Source: Bacteroidota bacterium (GTDB lineage: Bacteria; Bacteroidota; Rhodothermia; Rhodothermales; UBA10348). Taken from it: 10,561 nucleotides of DNA. A program made the translations under genes and the position numbers. The stretch is from positions 1 to 10,561 of the forward strand of contig SMXK01000008.1 in assembly GCA_004356265.1 (NCBI GenBank). Reading direction: 5' to 3'. This document shows positions 7,955 through 10,561 of the stretch, piece after piece. The stretch's first letter is position 1; every line of letters begins with the position of its first letter. The notes under the pieces were generated by a model. The model ran no database searches, was not told where the DNA came from, and saw nothing but the letters and a program-made list of their open reading frames with translations.

Positions 7955-8242
7955 TCAGGCGCCCGACGGAAGAATGGACTCGACGTCACTGTGAGGTCGC
8001 GGAATAACGTGCACGGAAATCAACTCACCTACACGCTCGGCGGCTGCGGCTCCTGCATCGGTCGCTGCTTTAACAGCACCCACATCTCCTCGTACCATAA
8101 CGGTGACAAATCCGCCACCGATTTTTTCTTTCCCGGTCAACCTGACCTTCGCGGCCTTAACCATGGCATCTGCAGCTTCGATGGCCCCGACGAGACCTCG
8201 CGTCTCAACCATCCCGAGGGCGGTTCCGTAATCTTCTGACAT
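7955..8242 (-). CDS. BMC-domain hexameric shell protein, PduA/EutM-like
   Basis: This 95-residue single-BMC-domain protein is very close to the PduA/EutM/CcmK shell hexamer type in length and sequence. It reads TALGMVETRGLVGAIEAADAM (7-27), pore segment KEKIGGGFVTV (38-48), VRGDVGAVKAATDAG (50-64) and the C-terminal VHVIPRPHSDVESILP (78-92). Subunits of this type form the flat hexagonal facets of microcompartments, with the GGG loop lining a small polar pore. I chose ATG 8242, because the protein then begins right at the conserved domain, as in the family. The frame stays open to an ATG at 8338, which would add 32 unrelated residues. It is the first gene of a probable operon with the second BMC gene and ybbR. 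No enzyme gene or pentamer (BMC-P) gene accompanies it in this window. Confidence 0.95.
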   Translation of the reverse strand: MSEDYGTALGMVETRGLVGAIEAADAMVKAAKVRLTGKEKIGGGFVTVMVRGDVGAVKAATDAGAAAAERVGELISVHVIPRPHSDVESILPSGA

Positions 8243-8355
8243 TGCGCGAAAGTTTTGAATCAAGATTGGTAATTCGCGATATTTGCATCCCAAATTCCCG
8301 CGTTTGCCGGGAGCACGAATTAACGTGAGCGGGAGCATCTGATCGCACTTCTTTG

Positions 8356-8384
8356 AATATAGATCGGGCGCTTTCGTTTGTCAA
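8356..8384 (-). promoter_or_regulatory. Near-consensus sigma70-type promoter of the BMC-ybbR operon
   Basis: On the minus strand a perfect TTGACA (8379-8384) is followed, after exactly 17 bases, by TATATT (8356-8361), 5 of 6 matches to the -10 consensus. Transcription would start near 8349. That gives a leader of about 107 bases before the ATG at 8242, or only about 11 bases before the alternative ATG at 8338. It is the best promoter-like sequence in the window. In many Bacteroidota the housekeeping promoters have a different shape (TTTG/TAnnTTTG), so a classic promoter here is informative about lineage or about a dedicated regulation. Confidence 0.6.
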
Positions 8385-8400
8385 TCAACCAACGGTTGAT
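8384..8400. repeat. Perfect 7-bp inverted repeat abutting the -35 element, possible operator
   Basis: ATCAACC (8384-8390) and GGTTGAT (8394-8400) are perfect reverse complements separated by AAC. The repeat touches the upstream edge of the -35 box of the minus-strand promoter, centred about 43 bases before the predicted transcription start, the usual place for an activator site next to RNA polymerase. It also lies 60-76 bases upstream of the divergent epimerase gene start. It could be a dimeric regulator site or a chance hairpin; no adjacent regulator gene is seen. Confidence 0.4.
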
Positions 8401-8459
8401 ACTTAGCCCTGATGTACGTATTTAGACGGCACATTGCCCGAAAAGATAATATTATTCAG

Positions 8460-9563
8460 ATGATCCGTACCCTTCTCGTAGCTGGCACACGACCAAATTT
8501 TATTAAAATCGCGCCTCTATATCGTGCGTTTGACCAGCATCCGGACCTCAATCCTATTCTGGTTCATACGGGACAGCATTATGACGCCGTTATGAGCGAT
8601 GTCTTTTTCAGGCAACTTCAAATGCCGGAACCAGATATTTTTCTTTCATCCGGGTCCGGCAGCCACGCCGAACAGACTGCCCGAATGATGAAAGAGCTTG
8701 AACCTGTCCTGCTGGATATCAAACCAGATGTGGTTGTAGTGGTAGGTGATGTTAATTCTACCCTGGCCGCTACGATAACCGCCAAGAAATTACATATTCC
8801 TGTTGCCCACGTAGAAGCAGGACTCCGGTCAATGGACCGGCGGATGCCAGAAGAAATCAACCGCCTGGTAACGGATGCAATTTCGGATTTCTTGTTTGTG
8901 ACCGAGACGGCGGCCCTGGATCATCTTCACCGGGAGGGCCACTCAGACGACCACATCTTTTTCTGTGGAAACGTGATGATCGACTCGCTCCGGAGATTTG
9001 AGGGCGAAGCACGCGCGGTTAATCAGAAAAAGGAATACGGTCTGGCGGCGGGAGAATACGTATTGGTTACGGCCCACAGACCTGAGATGGTCGATCAGCC
9101 AGAACTTTTAAAAATATTTATGTCGTCACTCTTCGAGATTGCCGAGTTCTCGCCGATTGTTTTTCCGATGCACCCTCGCACCCGTTTGCGTATAAGAGAT
9201 GCCGGACTGGAGGAGCAAATGCTGTCGACGGCCAACATGTACGTAGTCGAACCCCTTGGTTATTTCGAATTTTTGAGCCTGATTACCGATGCCGCGCTAG
9301 TTCTTACAGACAGTGGAGGCGTTCAGGAAGAGACAACTGTATTGGGAGTGCCATGTGCAACAATTCGGGACAATACCGAACGTCCGTGCACCGTTGAATC
9401 AGGGACGAACGAGCTGATTCCGCTCGATCCTGAAAAAATTGTCGATGCGGCAAGACGTGCCGTGAGTGGTTCATGGAAAAAGGGTACGTTACCCGAACTT
9501 TGGGACGGAAAGGCTGCTGAACGGGTTGCCAATGCGCTGGCTGGAGCTATGAAGGCTCTTTAG
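8460..9563 (+). CDS. wecB: UDP-N-acetylglucosamine 2-epimerase, non-hydrolysing type
   Basis: This is a 367-residue GT-B-fold enzyme of the family that interconverts UDP-GlcNAc and UDP-ManNAc for surface polysaccharides. It begins MIRTLLVAGTRPNFIKIAPL, with the family opening GTRP. Next come TGQHYD (37-42), GDVNSTLA with Asp97 (96-103), HVEAGLRS with Glu119 (117-124), MPEEINR (129-135) and TAHRPEM with His206 (204-210). The C-terminal half has HPRTRLRI, the UDP-binding DSGGVQEE and NTERPCTVESGTNEL, all standard. The Asp, both Glu and the His of the E. coli active site are present. The HRxEN signature is changed to HRPEM, so Asn is Met. I chose ATG 8460, which gives the normal family N-terminus; the frame extends to an ATG at 8412, adding 16 residues. 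No Shine-Dalgarno sequence precedes either. It converges on a second family member 52 bases downstream. Confidence 0.9.
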   Translation: MIRTLLVAGTRPNFIKIAPLYRAFDQHPDLNPILVHTGQHYDAVMSDVFFRQLQMPEPDIFLSSGSGSHAEQTARMMKELEPVLLDIKPDVVVVVGDVNSTLAATITAKKLHIPVAHVEAGLRSMDRRMPEEINRLVTDAISDFLFVTETAALDHLHREGHSDDHIFFCGNVMIDSLRRFEGEARAVNQKKEYGLAAGEYVLVTAHRPEMVDQPELLKIFMSSLFEIAEFSPIVFPMHPRTRLRIRDAGLEEQMLSTANMYVVEPLGYFEFLSLITDAALVLTDSGGVQEETTVLGVPCATIRDNTERPCTVESGTNELIPLDPEKIVDAARRAVSGSWKKGTLPELWDGKAAERVANALAGAMKAL

Positions 9564-9588
9564 GAAAATTCGTGGCTGTTTTTTCCGG

Positions 9589-9607
9589 AGCCGGTTCAGA
9601 TTCGGCT
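9589..9607. repeat. Short hairpin between the convergent epimerase genes
   Basis: AGCCG (9589-9593) and CGGCT (9603-9607) can pair around a 9-base loop in the 52-base gap between the two convergent stops. A run of six T lies on the plus strand at 9579-9584, before the hairpin, so neither strand has the hairpin-then-T order of an intrinsic terminator. It may still help end transcription, but support is weak. Confidence 0.2.
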
Positions 9608-9615
9608 TGGACTCT

Positions 9616-10561
9616 TCAGTGACCCAGCACCTCTACGATATATTCTGAAGCAAATCGTCCGTCGACGTAACCAAATGTCGGCGCAGGGCCCTGGGTGGAT
9701 CTTTCGACCGCTGCCTGTATTTTTTCAGGATCAGCACCCACGAGTTGATTCCACCCTCCTTCGAGGGTTTCTATCCACTCCGTCTCGTCGCGCAGCGTTA
9801 TACACCGGGTACCCAACCAAACTGATTCTTTCTGCAAACCTCCGGAATCTGTAAGCACGACCTCGGCCCGCCGGACGAGAGACAACATGGAACGATAGCC
9901 GACCGGGTCTACCATGGTAATGTTGGCAGGTAACGAGATTCCCTGAAGCCGATTTTTCGTTCGAGGATGTACAGGAAACAAGATTGGCATATTCAGTTCG
10001 CCTACCCCCTGCATGATCGAATTCAAGCGCACCGGATCGTCGGTATTCTCGGCGCGATGTAGGGTCAGAACTCCGAACGCTCTGTCAGACATCGCGTCAT
10101 ACGGATCTATGGCACCGATAGAAAATCGTAATGTGGCCTCGTACATGACATCACCGGTAAGATGTAAGCCCGACGAGTGTCCTTCGCCCTCAAGTTGTTC
10201 AAACGACGAACGGGTAGGACAAAATAACCATGTCGACAGACTGTCCGTAACAAGTCTGTTTAGCTCTTCCGGCATGCGCCTGTTGAACGATCGAAGTCCC
10301 GCCTCTACATGCGCGATGGGTAGACCTGTCTTTGCAGCCACTATCGCTGCGGCTAACGTCGAATTGGTATCCCCGAAAACAATCATCGCGTCTGATTCGT
10401 ACATTTTGTCTCGCAAGATCGCTTCAAGTCCAACCATCATTGTGCCCGTCTGCACAGCATGAGAGCCCGACCCGACTCCGAGATTTACATCTGGTTCTGG
10501 AAGACCGAGTTCCGAGAAAAATGCCTGTGACAAGAGAGGGTCATAATGTTGACCGGTATGA
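9616..10561 (-). CDS. UDP-N-acetylglucosamine 2-epimerase family protein, WbpI-like subtype (cut by right edge)
   Basis: This second member of the non-hydrolysing epimerase family runs open past the right edge, so it lacks roughly its first 30 residues. The visible part opens HTGQHYDPLLSQAFF, the conserved TGQHYD segment. It continues with VFGDTNSTLAAA, HVEAGLRSFNRRMPEELNR, the intact TLHRAENTDDP (HRxEN) signature, PVHPRTKNRL and the UDP-binding DSGGLQKE. The segment RDETEWIETLEGGWNQLVGADP and the ending FGYVDGRFASEYIVEVL recall enzymes such as WbpI, which epimerise UDP-2,3-diacetamido uronic acids, rather than plain WecB. That subtype is from memory of the motif and is uncertain. The only start-like codon near the edge, TTG at 10533, is an internal leucine. 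It is probably the last gene of a surface-sugar operon lying to the right. Confidence 0.88.
   Translation of the reverse strand, partial: HTGQHYDPLLSQAFFSELGLPEPDVNLGVGSGSHAVQTGTMMVGLEAILRDKMYESDAMIVFGDTNSTLAAAIVAAKTGLPIAHVEAGLRSFNRRMPEELNRLVTDSLSTWLFCPTRSSFEQLEGEGHSSGLHLTGDVMYEATLRFSIGAIDPYDAMSDRAFGVLTLHRAENTDDPVRLNSIMQGVGELNMPILFPVHPRTKNRLQGISLPANITMVDPVGYRSMLSLVRRAEVVLTDSGGLQKESVWLGTRCITLRDETEWIETLEGGWNQLVGADPEKIQAAVERSTQGPAPTFGYVDGRFASEYIVEVLGH

Noticed and set aside
7467..8242. The two BMC genes as a frameshifted tandem-BMC (BMC-T) gene
   Set aside because: Each has its own start and stop, a complete BMC domain and family-like ends, and the second has its own C-terminal extension, so they are two separate genes.
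8412..8459. Longer start for the plus-strand epimerase gene
   Set aside because: The 16 extra residues precede the normal family opening MIRTLLVAGTRP, and no ribosome-binding site supports the upstream ATG.
9563..9586. GGAAAA/TTTTCC pairing as a terminator of the plus-strand epimerase
   Set aside because: The stem is only six base pairs, mostly A-T, with a 12-base loop; it is too weak to call.
10013..10462. Open frame of 149 codons on the plus strand
   Set aside because: It is antisense to the second epimerase gene, and its Ser/Cys/Arg-rich composition is typical of a shadow frame.
10531..10533. TTG as the start of the right-hand epimerase
   Set aside because: The frame stays open to the window edge and encodes the conserved TGQHYD just upstream, so the TTG is an internal leucine and the gene is cut by the edge.
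1..10561. CRISPR arrays, tRNA or rRNA genes, insertion sequences
   Set aside because: No regularly spaced repeats, cloverleaf sequences, transposase-like frames or terminal inverted repeats were seen.

Overview
This window of about 10.6 kb (GC close to 50% by eye) reads as a free-living, probably marine or halophilic, bacterium of the Bacteroidota/FCB superphylum; Rhodothermia or Balneolia would be my first guess. The reasons are a menF-menD-menH-menB-menA gene order, a single-pass YbbR-like protein of the Bacteroidota style, and starts that mostly lack Shine-Dalgarno sequences. The placement is inference from style; no rRNA or marker tree is available here.

Positions 1-5852 (minus strand) hold a compact menaquinone operon, read right to left: an unrecognised multi-pass membrane protein, then isochorismate synthase (menF), SEPHCHC synthase (menD), SHCHC synthase (menH), DHNA-CoA synthase (menB), and the start of DHNA polyprenyltransferase (menA), cut by the left edge. 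Together they carry chorismate through o-succinylbenzoate chemistry to demethylmenaquinone. menC and menE are not in view and may lie beyond menA. menF and menD overlap by 4 bases, and menD-menH are 8 bases apart.

A 121-base divergent gap (5853-5973) separates this operon from a stand-alone plus-strand gene for a two-CBS-domain protein (5974-6429). That gene converges on a second minus-strand operon (8242 down to 6451), which contains two bacterial-microcompartment hexamer-type shell proteins (BMC domain) and a YbbR-like membrane-anchored protein, with gaps of only 8 and 5 bases. The first BMC protein is a standard PduA/EutM-like shell subunit. The second has an altered pore loop and a C-terminal tail resembling a Rho_N/SAP helical motif. 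No encapsulated enzyme, pentamer vertex gene or tandem-BMC gene is visible, so this looks like a satellite or orphan shell locus. A near-consensus sigma70-type promoter, abutted by a perfect 7-bp inverted repeat, lies upstream of it.

Positions 8460-10561 hold two convergent genes of the non-hydrolysing UDP-GlcNAc 2-epimerase family. One is complete on the plus strand; the other, on the minus strand, is cut by the right edge and is of the subtype resembling WbpI. They suggest that a cell-surface polysaccharide locus begins here.

The menaquinone and epimerase genes are ordinary. The part most worth attention is the BMC-BMC-ybbR operon, with its fused tail, its unusual pore and its promoter.
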